DNA from: Candidatus Thorarchaeota archaeon | GTDB lineage: Archaea; Asgardarchaeota; Thorarchaeia; Thorarchaeales; Thorarchaeaceae | Direction: 5' to 3' | Length of the DNA stretch: 64,000 nt | Assembly (NCBI GenBank): GCA_020348985.1 | Contig: CP070761.1 | Coordinates: 1,317,647-1,381,646, forward strand | Shown here: positions 39,153 to 49,034 of the stretch, in pieces | How the letters are laid out: the number at the start of each line of letters is the position of its first letter | How positions within the stretch are numbered: position 1 is the stretch's first letter | The notes under the pieces: generated by a model | What the model was told of the DNA's origin: nothing | Databases searched by the model: none | What the model saw: only the letters and a program-made list of their open reading frames with translations | Program-made: the position numbers and the translations under genes

Positions 39153-41402
39153 TCAGGACCTTCCTTTTGAAAGGTTTTGAAGTATTTTGGCGTAGACTTC
39201 TTGTTTCTTCCCTTTTGTAAGCTTTGTAAGCCTCTCGACAATGAGTTCAGGTGTGCTCCTAGCAAGATGTCCAAAACGTGGTGTTCTATCAACAATCAAC
39301 TCAAGCTCTTCGTCGAGTCCACGCGCTTCAATGCCATCAATCCTAACTGAGGCTGAACACACTTCTGCAATCTCTTTTGCAAGGTGGCTGCATAGGACTG
39401 TGGACGTCTGTGGATCGCTCTGTAGAATCTCTATCAGACCAGCAATCACATTGGCTGCACTTCCGGGCTCAGTTATTGCTTCAACCTCGTCAAAGAGTGC
39501 CAGTTTGGACTTGTCCGATACGACTATGTCTGCAAACTGCTTTAGAGTTGTTTCGAAGGCACCTGCACTGACCATGCCACGGCTTTTGTAGAAGAAGTAA
39601 ATCTCCTCGAACACCTTTAGATGGGATTTCCTGGCGGGAACTGGGAAACCAGTCTGAGCCAATGTCACGATTTGAGCAAGAGTCTGAATTGTCGTTGTCT
39701 TCCCGCCACTGTTGGCACCTGACAGAATGGCACAGTTCTCACCTTTCGTGCCTTCAGGAACAAAGGGGGTGGTTCCAATCGCATAGTCAATCGGCTGAAC
39801 TGGCCCGTGCTTTCCCTTTAGCATGCTTTCTGTCAGGAACAGATTGCTGGCCCCCTCTACGCCAACGCCTTCATAGTCCAGCGAGACTTCTGGAGTATGA
39901 AGATCATAGTCAGTAGCAAACAATCCAACAGCAAGGAAAAGATCAAACTCAAGAAGCGTCTGGACGGCTTGGGTGACTGTCTCTTTCAGTTCCTCAAGCT
40001 CTCCGGCATTCTTCTTTATGAGTCGGAACTGTCTGTCAGCGTAGAGTCTCCGCAGTCTATCTTCGAGGTCATTGACTCTTTGAGAAACCATGACGACTGG
40101 CAGGGCAATTTCCTCGCTGATCACACCAACGACCCAATCTGATTCTCGAGCTGAGAGGCCCAGCATCTTGGTCAGCTTGTCCTCTGCCTCTTGTACGGTA
40201 CCAGTGAATGTTTCAATAATCTCAGGCGGGAGCATGTTCCTCATGGCACTTCCGTCAACGCCATCAACATCAGCTGATTGGAGAATGCTGATAATCTGTT
40301 GACCTCCAAGCGTGACTTCACTTTTCACAATTCGGGACTTGATCTCCTCGTTAAGCCAAGCCTCGCTTTCAGCGACTGCGGTCGGAAACGCCTTTACCGC
40401 AGCCCTGAATCTATCTAGTTCGGAGTCCACTCCATCGACAATATCGCCTTCTTCATCGAGACCCCTCAAGATTGCTCCAACCTTGTTAAGAGCATCTGCA
40501 TCAAGTCCACTCACAAATCCTTGAACTGATGGGTTTGAGGGTAGTGTGGACAAAACTTCTACAAGTTCACAGGAAGCTTCAATCACCCGATAATTCCGTG
40601 AGTAGAATACAATGGTTCGCTCAGGAAGAATATCTCCAGGCGACCAATTCTTGCCAAGAATCTCAACATTGTCCAGCATATCTATGGAGTCATCCAGAAC
40701 ACCCAATGGGGATACATACATGACCATGTCATAACCACGGGCATAATCCGCTGCAGATTCGCCTTCTGAAATCAGATAGACAGGGCACCATTTGTCTAGA
40801 CCATCGACAATAATCTTGTCGAAGGTCTTCTCATCATCTGTTATTATGACGCGGCCCGGGATTCGTTTTGCTCGAGTACGTCTGTAGAGTCCTCTCACTT
40901 GAGTGAGTAGTGACCGGAGCTTCTCACGTTGCTCATCACTCAGTCGCCTTGCCATGTCAGCCGCATCGGCAAAATGCTGTTGTCGTTCCAAAATCACGTC
41001 GAGCTTTGACGGAGGAAGAGGAAAGTAGAGCAGGAGTTTATCCCGTCCATAGGTTGTGTTCGCATAGCCTTGAATGATCTCCAGTGTTGACTCGAATATC
41101 TTCCTCACGTCTGTACTTCGGAGAATGGCACTTGAGCTGGCACCAAACTCAACTTCATACGCAGACTTGACAATATTCACTGCCTGCCTTGAACCAATCC
41201 CCGGAACTGCGGCAACAAGATCCACTCTTGAATCGACTATCACTTTGAGCGCGACAGCCTCGCTTCCGAAGTGATCGACAAGGGCCTTTCGTACCTTGTC
41301 GCCTACACCTGGAATATCAGATAGACTCTCTAGATTCAATCTTGCATCCTCATTTTCGACGTAGTCATCTGCCAACACCAATGTCGCCCTTATAGTCTTC
41401 AC
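39153..41402 (-). CDS. MutS-family ATPase with N-terminal helix-hairpin-helix motifs
   Basis: A 749-residue protein. The N-terminus holds two helix-hairpin-helix motifs (LSDIPGVGDKVRKAL and VAAVPGIGSRQAVNIV). A long middle region with coiled-coil is followed by a MutS-type ATPase: Walker A SGANSGGKTTTIQ near 570, Walker B LALFDEVEAITEPG, and the late CSHLAKEIAE. There is no MutS mismatch-recognition domain I, and no Smr domain of MutS2 is seen. It is an archaeal MutS paralogue of uncertain role, perhaps in recombination or branched-DNA binding. It follows the Vps29-like gene by 10 bases in operon order. Confidence 0.85.
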   Translation of the reverse strand: MKTIRATLVLADDYVENEDARLNLESLSDIPGVGDKVRKALVDHFGSEAVALKVIVDSRVDLVAAVPGIGSRQAVNIVKSAYEVEFGASSSAILRSTDVRKIFESTLEIIQGYANTTYGRDKLLLYFPLPPSKLDVILERQQHFADAADMARRLSDEQREKLRSLLTQVRGLYRRTRAKRIPGRVIITDDEKTFDKIIVDGLDKWCPVYLISEGESAADYARGYDMVMYVSPLGVLDDSIDMLDNVEILGKNWSPGDILPERTIVFYSRNYRVIEASCELVEVLSTLPSNPSVQGFVSGLDADALNKVGAILRGLDEEGDIVDGVDSELDRFRAAVKAFPTAVAESEAWLNEEIKSRIVKSEVTLGGQQIISILQSADVDGVDGSAMRNMLPPEIIETFTGTVQEAEDKLTKMLGLSARESDWVVGVISEEIALPVVMVSQRVNDLEDRLRRLYADRQFRLIKKNAGELEELKETVTQAVQTLLEFDLFLAVGLFATDYDLHTPEVSLDYEGVGVEGASNLFLTESMLKGKHGPVQPIDYAIGTTPFVPEGTKGENCAILSGANSGGKTTTIQTLAQIVTLAQTGFPVPARKSHLKVFEEIYFFYKSRGMVSAGAFETTLKQFADIVVSDKSKLALFDEVEAITEPGSAANVIAGLIEILQSDPQTSTVLCSHLAKEIAEVCSASVRIDGIEARGLDEELELIVDRTPRFGHLARSTPELIVERLTKLTKGKKQEVYAKILQNLSKGRS

Positions 41403-41523
41403 TCTCCGTCAAGTAGACATAGACAGCAGTGGTTCCGTTCTTTATTCCCAGACATCGACATCCCTAGTCAAATGTCATGATCAACAGTACATATTCCCGT
41501 ACAAAACTGAAATCTTCGTTCAA

Positions 41524-42534
41524 TTAGTATCCGAGCTGAAGGTCAACTATGTTCTGAAGTTCATCTCCGCGGCTGAATCTGAGGATATTCTCCACCACGA
41601 ATCTCAGAGCGCCATCTTGAATGTCCTCTGTGAATCCAGCTCGGTGGGGAGAGATAACAACATTGTCCAATTCGTGGAAAGGAAAAGCCTCTGACGGAAA
41701 TTGGCCAGAACCACCCCACTTTGGAGGATAGTCCCACCAAACATCCAACGCCGCGGCCCTGACCGAACCACCTTTCAAGGCCTGATAGAGAGCCTCCTCT
41801 TCAACGATCTTCCCTCTTGAGATGTTGACCAAGATTGACGTTGGTCTCATCCAAGAAATGAATTCCTTGTCGACCAAGCATTGTGACTCTCTAGTCAATG
41901 GCAGTGCAAGAATGACAAAGTCTGCAGTTTCGACAAGAGGTTTGACCGAGTCAATGCTCACTAGCTGATCTGCCAGACTACTATTCAAGGACTTTCCGGA
42001 CCTTGTTGCGGCAGTAATCTTGACTTCAAAGCCCTTCAGTCGTTTGGCTATTTCTGATCCAATGTGTCCAAGCCCTATCATCAGGCACGTCTTTCCTCTT
42101 ATCTCAGTGTTCGGACTTGGACCTCCGAACGCATGAATCCAATCACCCTTTCGAAATTCTCTGTCGCTGATGATTATGTTCTTCGCGGCAGCCAATAGAA
42201 GAGAAATCGCGTATTCGGCCACTTCTGCAGCGTGAACGTGTGAGTTGCAGACTATGATATCACCTCTTTCACGTACTGCATCAAGATCAATTCTATCAAT
42301 TCCTGTCCCCATTGTCTGTATCATCCTGAGATTTGGAGCGTCATGTATGTACTCGACTGGCACTCGCATGGAAACGAGAACGTCTGCGTCGCGCCCCTTT
42401 TCGAGCATGTCGCCTAGATTTCCCCCGGACTGAACAACCTCGAAACTAGGACCAAAGAGTGTGCGCATGACTTCAATCCGTTTGGTGTCTGGATGTGGAA
42501 CTAGAACCTTCACTGCGTTGTTCTCCCTGGCCAC
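41524..42534 (-). CDS. D-isomer-specific 2-hydroxyacid dehydrogenase family protein
   Basis: A 336-residue NAD(P)-dependent oxidoreductase. GLGHIGSEIAKRLKGF near residue 150 is the Rossmann motif. The catalytic Arg is in NISRGKIV and the His in SPHRAGFT. The usual Glu region ALDVFExEP reads ALDVWWDYP, so the catalytic Glu seems replaced; an Asp two residues on might serve. The substrate is unknown: glyoxylate/hydroxypyruvate and phosphoglycerate are the usual options. It stands alone between the MutS-like gene and proS. Confidence 0.88.
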   Translation of the reverse strand: MARENNAVKVLVPHPDTKRIEVMRTLFGPSFEVVQSGGNLGDMLEKGRDADVLVSMRVPVEYIHDAPNLRMIQTMGTGIDRIDLDAVRERGDIIVCNSHVHAAEVAEYAISLLLAAAKNIIISDREFRKGDWIHAFGGPSPNTEIRGKTCLMIGLGHIGSEIAKRLKGFEVKITAATRSGKSLNSSLADQLVSIDSVKPLVETADFVILALPLTRESQCLVDKEFISWMRPTSILVNISRGKIVEEEALYQALKGGSVRAAALDVWWDYPPKWGGSGQFPSEAFPFHELDNVVISPHRAGFTEDIQDGALRFVVENILRFSRGDELQNIVDLQLGY

Positions 42535-42634
42535 CTTCTCAGAACCAAGATTTAAGGAGCTGTCTACAGTTGGCTGCCTTCCAAAGAATATGAAGGAACG
42601 GACCTGAACAAACAGGCCCGCGAACGGTCTGAGT

Positions 42635-44119
42635 CTAGTAGGAGCGAGCTATGTAGACGATTTCCTGGGCGGGCTTTCCACAAACTAGACAGATTCCTTC
42701 CGGTTTGTCTTCGACATCAATGCGTGTACCGCGAATCTCGCCTCGGGTCTTGTCCTTGAGCTCTTCTGCGCAACTAGCTCCATCCATTTCAGTGGTGCAG
42801 AATGGCACTCTCGCAATCTTGCCTTTATTCAGGGCATCGTCGACACCACCTATTGTGTCTGCATCGATTGTTAGACCTTCAAACTTGGCCTCTGCGTTGG
42901 ATCGTAGAGTGCGATCTATCTCATCACCCAGTTCTGAGATTCGTTTGCCAAGTTTGTCGATTTTCACGGTCTCGCGCTCCATAGAGTCTCTTCTAAACAG
43001 AACAGCCTGTTTCGACTTGAGATCTCTGGGCCCGGCCTCCAGTCGAATGGGCACTCCTTTCATTTCCCAGTAGTTGTACTTCCATCCTGGCGTGGCATCA
43101 AAATCATCCAAATGTACTCGGAATCCTTCTGCACGGAGTGTGTCTTCTATCTCCCGGCAGTACTTCATGATCTTATCCTCGTTATCTGTCGTGAAGATAG
43201 GTACGACAACCACTTGGTACGGAGCGATTTTGAAAGGTAATCTGAGACCTTTGTTATCTCCATGCACAGATATCAAAGCGCCATAAATTCGTGAAACTGC
43301 TGGTCCATAGCATGTCTGATAGGCATACTTCTTCTCGTTGTTCTCATCCAGGTATTGTATGTTGAATGCTCTTGCGAAGTTGTCGCCCAAGTCATGCGTG
43401 GATGGTAGCTGAATCACTTTCCCGTCTGGCATCAAAGTGTCAGCGGCAAAAGTGTCCACTCCACCTGGAAACTTATCCCATTGAGTTCGTCGAAATACCA
43501 TTACAGGAATCAGATAGTTGTCTGTAACAACCTCTTTGGTTGTTTCCAAATCCTCCATTACCTGTGCACGGGCGCCATCATGAGTCTTGAATACATTGTG
43601 ACTCTCAATCCAGAGAAACTCCCGTCCTCTTAGGAATGGCCGAGTGCTCTTGACCTCGGAACGGAAAACAGAACATCTCTGATATCTTTTCATGGGTAGA
43701 TCTCGCCAGCTCCGAACCCACAATGAATAGAGTGGGTAGATTGCGGTTTCACTTGTTGGTCTTAGTGCCAGTCTTTCTTCGAGCTTAACACCATCACCGA
43801 TGCTCTCTATCCAAAACACATCAGGAGAAAACCCCTCAACATGTTCCTCTTCCTTTGTCAGATTACTTTCTGGTATCACAGTGGGAAACAACATTGGCAG
43901 ATGCTTTTTGCGCTGCAGCGCATCCTCCAGGATGTCATACATGAGTTCCATGCTCATGACAGACCAAGGCAGAAACGGAGTGAATCCTTTGACACCATAT
44001 CTGATGTCAGCCAATTCTGCAACCTTGACGATCTCTCCAAACCAGTCGGGAAAACTGTCCTCCTTGCTTATGTTGAAAATCACTTGTCGACTATGATTTG
44101 TGTTATCTTCGTTACTCAT
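42635..44119 (-). CDS. proS: Prolyl-tRNA synthetase (archaeal/eukaryotic type)
   Basis: A 494-residue class II synthetase without the bacterial editing insertion. VAELADIRYGVKGFTPFLPW, PMLFPTVIPES, LRPTSETAIYPLYSLWVRSWRDLP (split here), FLWIESHNVFKTH and the motif 3 HGDNKGLRLPFKIAP region are diagnostic. The C-terminal part has CLVCGKPAQ and CTTEMDGASC, forming the zinc site typical of archaeal ProRS, and ends in Tyr. It charges tRNA-Pro. The ATG at 44119 lacks a strong ribosome-binding site. Confidence 0.96.
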   Translation of the reverse strand: MSNEDNTNHSRQVIFNISKEDSFPDWFGEIVKVAELADIRYGVKGFTPFLPWSVMSMELMYDILEDALQRKKHLPMLFPTVIPESNLTKEEEHVEGFSPDVFWIESIGDGVKLEERLALRPTSETAIYPLYSLWVRSWRDLPMKRYQRCSVFRSEVKSTRPFLRGREFLWIESHNVFKTHDGARAQVMEDLETTKEVVTDNYLIPVMVFRRTQWDKFPGGVDTFAADTLMPDGKVIQLPSTHDLGDNFARAFNIQYLDENNEKKYAYQTCYGPAVSRIYGALISVHGDNKGLRLPFKIAPYQVVVVPIFTTDNEDKIMKYCREIEDTLRAEGFRVHLDDFDATPGWKYNYWEMKGVPIRLEAGPRDLKSKQAVLFRRDSMERETVKIDKLGKRISELGDEIDRTLRSNAEAKFEGLTIDADTIGGVDDALNKGKIARVPFCTTEMDGASCAEELKDKTRGEIRGTRIDVEDKPEGICLVCGKPAQEIVYIARSY

Positions 44120-44275
44120 ATTGTCACCTCACTGTGAACGATTAGTGCTATAGAGAATCGGCTAGGACAGAGAATCAGCTTCTTAGATGTTCTTCGGAAC
44201 GCCTTCACCTAGCATCAGTCGTCCACCGTCTTCTAGTCCATCATGGTTGCTATTTAAAGACTGCCTTGAGGTGTA

Positions 44276-44800
44276 CTAGCGTTTGGTCCGGACTTGCCCA
44301 ATTTCACGCATTCTTTCAGGCATCTTGTGTCTCTTCATTAGCTTGACCACGCCGGGTGGCAACAAGGATTCCCAGTCGGAACTCCCGGTACGAATTAGCT
44401 CCCTGATGTGCTTTGCACTTAGCGAATCTCGATCATGTAGTGAAGTCTCTTCGACCTTGACGCCTGCATCTCTGAGAAGCCTTTGTACAAGTGGATTGTG
44501 GGAGTAGGCTTTGTCAAAGTAAGGGACCAATGACTTGAGATGTGCCGCCCATATTGGGTGTATGTTGATATCTGGAACAGGAACGATTTGAATTCTGTCA
44601 AAAGGAAGATCCTCATCAATGAACGCCTGTCGAAGAAGCATAACTCGCTCCCCACCGGTCAGCGGATTATCAGGGGTATGTGAGTATTGGGCGCTGCCGA
44701 CTGCTATGATGAGATTCTCGCCTTTATCTAGTATCTGTCTGATTGTGTGAATATGGCCCCTGTGCACAGGCTGGAACCTACCGATGAAGATGGAGCTCAT
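44276..44800 (-). CDS. nadM: Nicotinamide-nucleotide adenylyltransferase
   Basis: A 174-residue NadM-type nucleotidyltransferase. GRFQPVHRGHIHTIRQIL contains the HxGH motif, with the ISSxxxR-type region later (LSAKHIRELIRTG). DNPLTGGERVMLLRQAF is typical of archaeal NadM. It forms NAD+ from NMN and ATP, a step after NadC (29.9 kb). The start at 44800 (MSSIFIGRF) is chosen by family length; a start three codons earlier is possible. It is divergent from rtcA with about 95 bases between. Confidence 0.93.
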   Translation of the reverse strand: MSSIFIGRFQPVHRGHIHTIRQILDKGENLIIAVGSAQYSHTPDNPLTGGERVMLLRQAFIDEDLPFDRIQIVPVPDINIHPIWAAHLKSLVPYFDKAYSHNPLVQRLLRDAGVKVEETSLHDRDSLSAKHIRELIRTGSSDWESLLPPGVVKLMKRHKMPERMREIGQVRTKR

Positions 44801-44895
44801 CAGAATCATTGTGCAGAGTAGCGGGATGGCAAATAAGCATTGACCAACACTTGTATTCATATCTGGGTAGGGACAGACACTGTTTGGTAGTCACT

Positions 44896-45954
44896 ATGAT
44901 CAAGATTGATGGCTCGCATGGCGAAGGCGGCGGGCAGATTCTCCGAACTTCAGTCGCGCTCTCAGCTCTCACTATGGAGCCTGTTCAGATTCATAACATA
45001 AGAGCTGGTCGGCCAAACCCAGGTCTACGGAACCAACACATTGGTGGGATCAACCTAACAGGTCAGTTGGTAAGTGCCGAGATTGAGGGATTGGAGGTTG
45101 GTAGCAAAGAGGTGACATTCAGACCTCAAGAGCGTCGAGGTGGAATGTTTCGTCATGATGTGGGGACAGCAGGATCAATCTCTCTGGTTCTTCAGGCCGT
45201 TCTGCCAGCCGCAGTCCTCTCACCAGAACCAGTGTCCTTTGTTCTAAGAGGAGGAACTGATGTTGCATGGAGTCCGCCGGTCGATTACATGAGGGAGGTA
45301 TTCATTCCTATCCTGCATAAGATGGGGCCCGAGATTGAGATCCTTCAGAAGAAGAGAGGGCACTATCCGAGAGGTGGAGGGATTGTCGAATGCAGAGTGA
45401 ATCCTGTTGAGGTACTAGCACCGCTGTCTCTTTTTGAGTTTGGGAATCTGAAACAAATTGGAGGTATATCACATTGTGTACGTCTACCTGGACATATTGC
45501 GGAAAGACAGGCCAGCACTGCGGAGAAGATCCTTTCTGAAAGACCCAGGGCAGTGGAAATCAGGAGAGTCTTCTATCCTAGGAACGACGATCCACATCTA
45601 GGACCAGGCAGTGGAATTGTACTCTGGGCTGAATCTGATGAGGGTGCAATTATTGGGTCCGATGCTCTCGGCGAGAGAAGAAAACGCGCTGAAGAAGTAG
45701 GTGCGGAGGCTGCCGGAAAGCTCCTCGAAGAACTGGCAACGGGAAGAGCTCTGGACTCTCATCTTTGTGATATGCTGGTGCCATATCTTGCCGCGGCAAG
45801 AGGTACGAGTATCGTTGGAATGACCAAGATAACCTCGCATCTTGAGACTAACATATGGGCAGCTCATCAGATCCTTGGTGTTGAAGCAACACTAGAAGGA
45901 ACCAGAGGAAATCCTGGGAAGCTAATCGTCAATGGAATGGAAATCTCTCTGTGA
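44896..45954 (+). CDS. rtcA: RNA 3'-terminal phosphate cyclase
   Basis: A 352-residue RtcA. MIKIDGSHGEGGGQILRTS is the diagnostic N-terminus, and GRPNPGLRNQHIGG, GTDVAWSPPVDYM and GHYPRGGG follow. The late HLCDMLVPYLAAARG carries the catalytic His. It converts RNA 3'-phosphates to 2',3'-cyclic phosphates. The start at 44896 matches the family; longer frames are less likely. Its 3' end overlaps the convergent Nog1-like gene by 33 bases. Confidence 0.95.
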   Translation: MIKIDGSHGEGGGQILRTSVALSALTMEPVQIHNIRAGRPNPGLRNQHIGGINLTGQLVSAEIEGLEVGSKEVTFRPQERRGGMFRHDVGTAGSISLVLQAVLPAAVLSPEPVSFVLRGGTDVAWSPPVDYMREVFIPILHKMGPEIEILQKKRGHYPRGGGIVECRVNPVEVLAPLSLFEFGNLKQIGGISHCVRLPGHIAERQASTAEKILSERPRAVEIRRVFYPRNDDPHLGPGSGIVLWAESDEGAIIGSDALGERRKRAEEVGAEAAGKLLEELATGRALDSHLCDMLVPYLAAARGTSIVGMTKITSHLETNIWAAHQILGVEATLEGTRGNPGKLIVNGMEISL

Positions 45955-46998
45955 AATCTCTGATAGGAACTCCTTAACAGATTCTTCCATTGATGTAAGA
46001 TCGACTGCCTCTATGGCTTGCTCCATGATCTCATGAACACCTACGCCCTCAATTGCAACCATCTCGTGAGCTTCAGGCATTCTCTTCTTTGCTTCCTCAA
46101 GCTGCTCTGGGGGAGTGATGTCGACCTTATTGAAAACAACAAGAATGGGGTTGAGTACGAACATGCGCCTGACTTCATTGTATAGGTTGATCTGTTCGTC
46201 TAGTGTCCACCCACATGCCTCTGATGGGTCAATCATGAATATGATCACGTGGGCCAAGTACTTGAGCGCCGCTATAGCCTCTCTTTCGATTTCGTTGCGC
46301 TTCGACATCGGACGATCTAGAATTCCCGGTGTATCGACAATTTGGACACGATTGTCTTCCACAGTCAAGTGACCAACAATGACACTCTTAGTTGTGAAGG
46401 GATAGTAGGCAATCTCTGGCTCTGCCGTGGAAACTGCCTTTACGAGAGTAGACTTACCGACATTTGGAAAACCCGCGCAGACAATGGTTGGCGAGTTCGG
46501 TACTATTCCCGGGAGTTTCGCCATCGTCTTCTTTGCCTCAATGATGAAATCAATGTTGTTAGCAGTCGCTCGCAGTATAGAGGATATTCTGCCTTTTGCA
46601 GCTCGACGAGTTCGTTTCATCTGATGGAAATCTTCGGCAAGTCTTAGGGCTTCAAGGTGCTTATTGGTGATATCATCTATGGGAGGAATGGAATTGTGTA
46701 CTGCACCCAGAGCCTGTTTGAGTTTGTCTGTTCCGATAAGAATCTCAGTCAATTCAAGGTAGAAAGGATGTAGGCGGTCTAGAGAAGGGAATCCCTCAAC
46801 TATCCCTTTAAGCTTGGTTTTCACATTCTTCGTGAATTCCTGAAGTCTCGTTATCTCTCTAATTCGACTACGTTCCAAGCGCTTCAATCTTAGAGAACTC
46901 TTCATGCTTATTCTGACAGACTTGTTATGCGCGAACTCGATAATCTCTTCTGCAGTCATCATTGTGGGAATGTTGCTGAAGGGATTGAGTCGTCGCAA
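45922..46998 (-). CDS. Nog1-like Obg-family GTPase
   Basis: A 358-residue GTPase. An N-terminal helical domain (about 1-160) typical of NOG1 precedes the G domain: P-loop GFPNVGKS at 176-183, DTPGILDRP (G3) near 218 and NKVD (G4) near 288. YYPFTTKSVIVGHL is the switch I region. NOG1 proteins act in large ribosomal subunit assembly. The overlap with rtcA at the 3' end leaves no spacer. Start TTG or ATG codons near 46998 and MMTAEEIIEF (46962) are both possible. Confidence 0.93.
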   Translation of the reverse strand: MRRLNPFSNIPTMMTAEEIIEFAHNKSVRISMKSSLRLKRLERSRIREITRLQEFTKNVKTKLKGIVEGFPSLDRLHPFYLELTEILIGTDKLKQALGAVHNSIPPIDDITNKHLEALRLAEDFHQMKRTRRAAKGRISSILRATANNIDFIIEAKKTMAKLPGIVPNSPTIVCAGFPNVGKSTLVKAVSTAEPEIAYYPFTTKSVIVGHLTVEDNRVQIVDTPGILDRPMSKRNEIEREAIAALKYLAHVIIFMIDPSEACGWTLDEQINLYNEVRRMFVLNPILVVFNKVDITPPEQLEEAKKRMPEAHEMVAIEGVGVHEIMEQAIEAVDLTSMEESVKEFLSEISQRDFHSIDD

Positions 46999-47111
46999 AT
47001 CTGCACCATCCTTTTTTGTTGTATCTCTTAGTCTTTGAACCCTTCAAAAACGTTTTAAAAAGAGCGGAGCTGTCACAATCTGAGTTCAGCGAGCCCAGAG
47101 AGGTTCTTCTT

Positions 47112-47702
47112 ATGTCACTTCCAACAGGCGCAACAGTTGTAGGTATAAAGTGCAGTGATGGTGCCGTAGTAGCTACTGATTCAATGATTAGCTGGGGCAC
47201 GACAGTCTTGAGTGAGAAAGGTATCAAAGCATTCAAGCTGACGGATACAATCGTCTTGGCTTCAGCAGGATTGACTTCTGACTATCAGATGCTCGTGAAC
47301 AGGCTCAAGGCGCAGATCAAGCTATACGAGCTTAACCAAAAGAAGGAGATCTCTGTGAAGTCGCTCTCAAAGATTATTGCAAACACTCTCTATGCGAGAC
47401 GGATGGCTCCTCTGTACGTGCAGACAGTTGTAGTAGGAATTGATGAAGACGGCCCTGCCTTGTTTACACTTGACATGGGTGGTTCACTAATTCCGGATAC
47501 CTTTACTGCGGCAGGCAGTGGAATTAGGACTGCTTATGGTGTTCTTGAGCATGAATATTCACCCGAGATTACCGTGAAGGAAGCCGAAGAGACTGCGATC
47601 AGGGCTGTCAAGGCCGGCATTGCCAGGGATATTCAGTCAGGTGGACCAATTCGTGTCATGTCAGTAACAAAGGATGGCGTGACAGAAAGAGAAGCTAACT
47701 AG
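47112..47702 (+). CDS. Proteasome beta-type subunit lacking catalytic Thr1
   Basis: A 196-residue beta-type 20S proteasome subunit. Lined up from GATVVGIKC, the first mature residue is Ala instead of Thr. D17 (ATD), K33, Ser129-type (GSG), and the Asp-Ser pair (RDIQSG) are conserved in place. The N-terminus before position 1 is only MSLPTG, so there is no propeptide to process. GAGAGG lies upstream of the ATG at 47112; a longer start is unlikely. It is therefore probably a structural or regulatory subunit that needs an active partner beta subunit, as in some crenarchaea and eukaryotes. It overlaps the B12/radical-SAM gene by one base. Confidence 0.88.
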   Translation: MSLPTGATVVGIKCSDGAVVATDSMISWGTTVLSEKGIKAFKLTDTIVLASAGLTSDYQMLVNRLKAQIKLYELNQKKEISVKSLSKIIANTLYARRMAPLYVQTVVVGIDEDGPALFTLDMGGSLIPDTFTAAGSGIRTAYGVLEHEYSPEITVKEAEETAIRAVKAGIARDIQSGGPIRVMSVTKDGVTEREAN

Positions 47703-48970
47703 TGCGTGTGCAATGCTTGAGCCTCACTTCTCTAGTTTTCAGAGCACATCCCACATCCAGATATAGCGTGGCGGCACTACTTGGTGCGATACAATCTGAT
47801 TCCCGACTCTCTGAATTGATTTTGAAAGCCCCACTACGAAACTTCGAGAGTGTAGTCAGGAATCATTTCAAAGCCGGAAGAACTGCTGCTGCCTTCTCCG
47901 TCATGAGTACTCATCAGGCCAGAGTCCAAGAGGAAGTCCGCAGACTTAGAGAAATCTGCGGAGAAGATTTGATACTGATTGCAGGAGGTCCACACGCAAG
48001 CGCGAGACCGAAGGATCTCTTGGATTGCGGATTCGATTACGTCATCATAGGAGAGGGTGAGCAATCTCTCAACGATCTTCTGGTTAAGTTGATGAATGAT
48101 GCAGATCCGGAGAGAGTTCAGGGTGTTGTGTCGAAGAGGACCACGGAGTATCCGCTCCCTCGTTCTCTTCCAAGAATATTACTAGATGACTACCCGCCAT
48201 TCGCCCTAGACATGAATGTAGTGGGACCTGTCGAAGTCACGAGAGGCTGTCCTTATGCATGCAAGTTTTGCAGCACACCCTTTTTGACCGGTGGCCGTGT
48301 CAGACATAGGTCAACGAAGACAGTAGTGCATTGGCTGAAGAGGGCTGTCGAAGAGAGAGGATTCATGAGAACCTGGTTCTTGTCACCAAATGCTCTATGC
48401 TACGGCGGGAAGGGGCGCACCCTAGAGGTAGAGAAACTTGAGGGTCTACTATCTGCATCGACTGCAATAGAGGGGCTTGAAGAGGTCTTCTTTGGCTCGT
48501 TCCCCTCGGAGGTGCGTCCGGACTTTGTTACCAAGACAGTACTTGAGATGATTAGACAGTATGTAGCAAACGATAGCCTACAGATTGGTATGCAAGCCGG
48601 AAGTGATCACGTTCTCGAGTTGTCCAATAGAGGTCATTCTGTTGAGGAGGGGATGAATGCAGTTCGTCTTGCTCTTGATAGCGGTTTCATTCCCCATGTT
48701 GATATGATATTTGGGCTCCCAGGAGAACGAGACTCAGATCTTAGGGCAAGCCTAGATCTCTGCCATTCCTTGGATGAAATGGGTGCTAGTGTGCATGGAC
48801 ACGTGTTCATGCCCCTGCCGGGAAGTGCCTTCGAGAACATGCCTGCAGGGGTCTTGAACCAAGAAACTCGAAAGGAGTTGGGAGAGATGTCGAGAAGAGG
48901 GGTCTTGACTGGGTCTTGGTCCAATCAGGAGAAGCTTGCCAGAGATCTCGAGTCCAAGCAGGAGAGATAA
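47702..48970 (+). CDS. B12-binding/radical SAM protein (MJ1487-like)
   Basis: A 422-residue protein. The N-terminal B12-binding-like region includes LIAGGPHASARPKDLLDCGFDYVIIGEGE. The radical SAM motif CPYACKFC is near residue 183. A C-terminal segment (HVDMIFGLPGERDSDL, then HVFMPLPGSAF) completes a TIM-barrel. I recall the MJ1487/TIGR04013 family as the nearest; its product is unknown. It begins at GTG overlapping the proteasome stop by one base, so the two are co-transcribed. Taw1 follows after 64 bases. Confidence 0.85.
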   Translation: MRVQCLSLTSLVFRAHPTSRYSVAALLGAIQSDSRLSELILKAPLRNFESVVRNHFKAGRTAAAFSVMSTHQARVQEEVRRLREICGEDLILIAGGPHASARPKDLLDCGFDYVIIGEGEQSLNDLLVKLMNDADPERVQGVVSKRTTEYPLPRSLPRILLDDYPPFALDMNVVGPVEVTRGCPYACKFCSTPFLTGGRVRHRSTKTVVHWLKRAVEERGFMRTWFLSPNALCYGGKGRTLEVEKLEGLLSASTAIEGLEEVFFGSFPSEVRPDFVTKTVLEMIRQYVANDSLQIGMQAGSDHVLELSNRGHSVEEGMNAVRLALDSGFIPHVDMIFGLPGERDSDLRASLDLCHSLDEMGASVHGHVFMPLPGSAFENMPAGVLNQETRKELGEMSRRGVLTGSWSNQEKLARDLESKQER

Positions 48971-49034
48971 GAAAAAGCCTCACAATGGCAAATCTTGATA
49001 AGAGTGCCTAGAGGCAATCGCCCTGATTGAGAAG

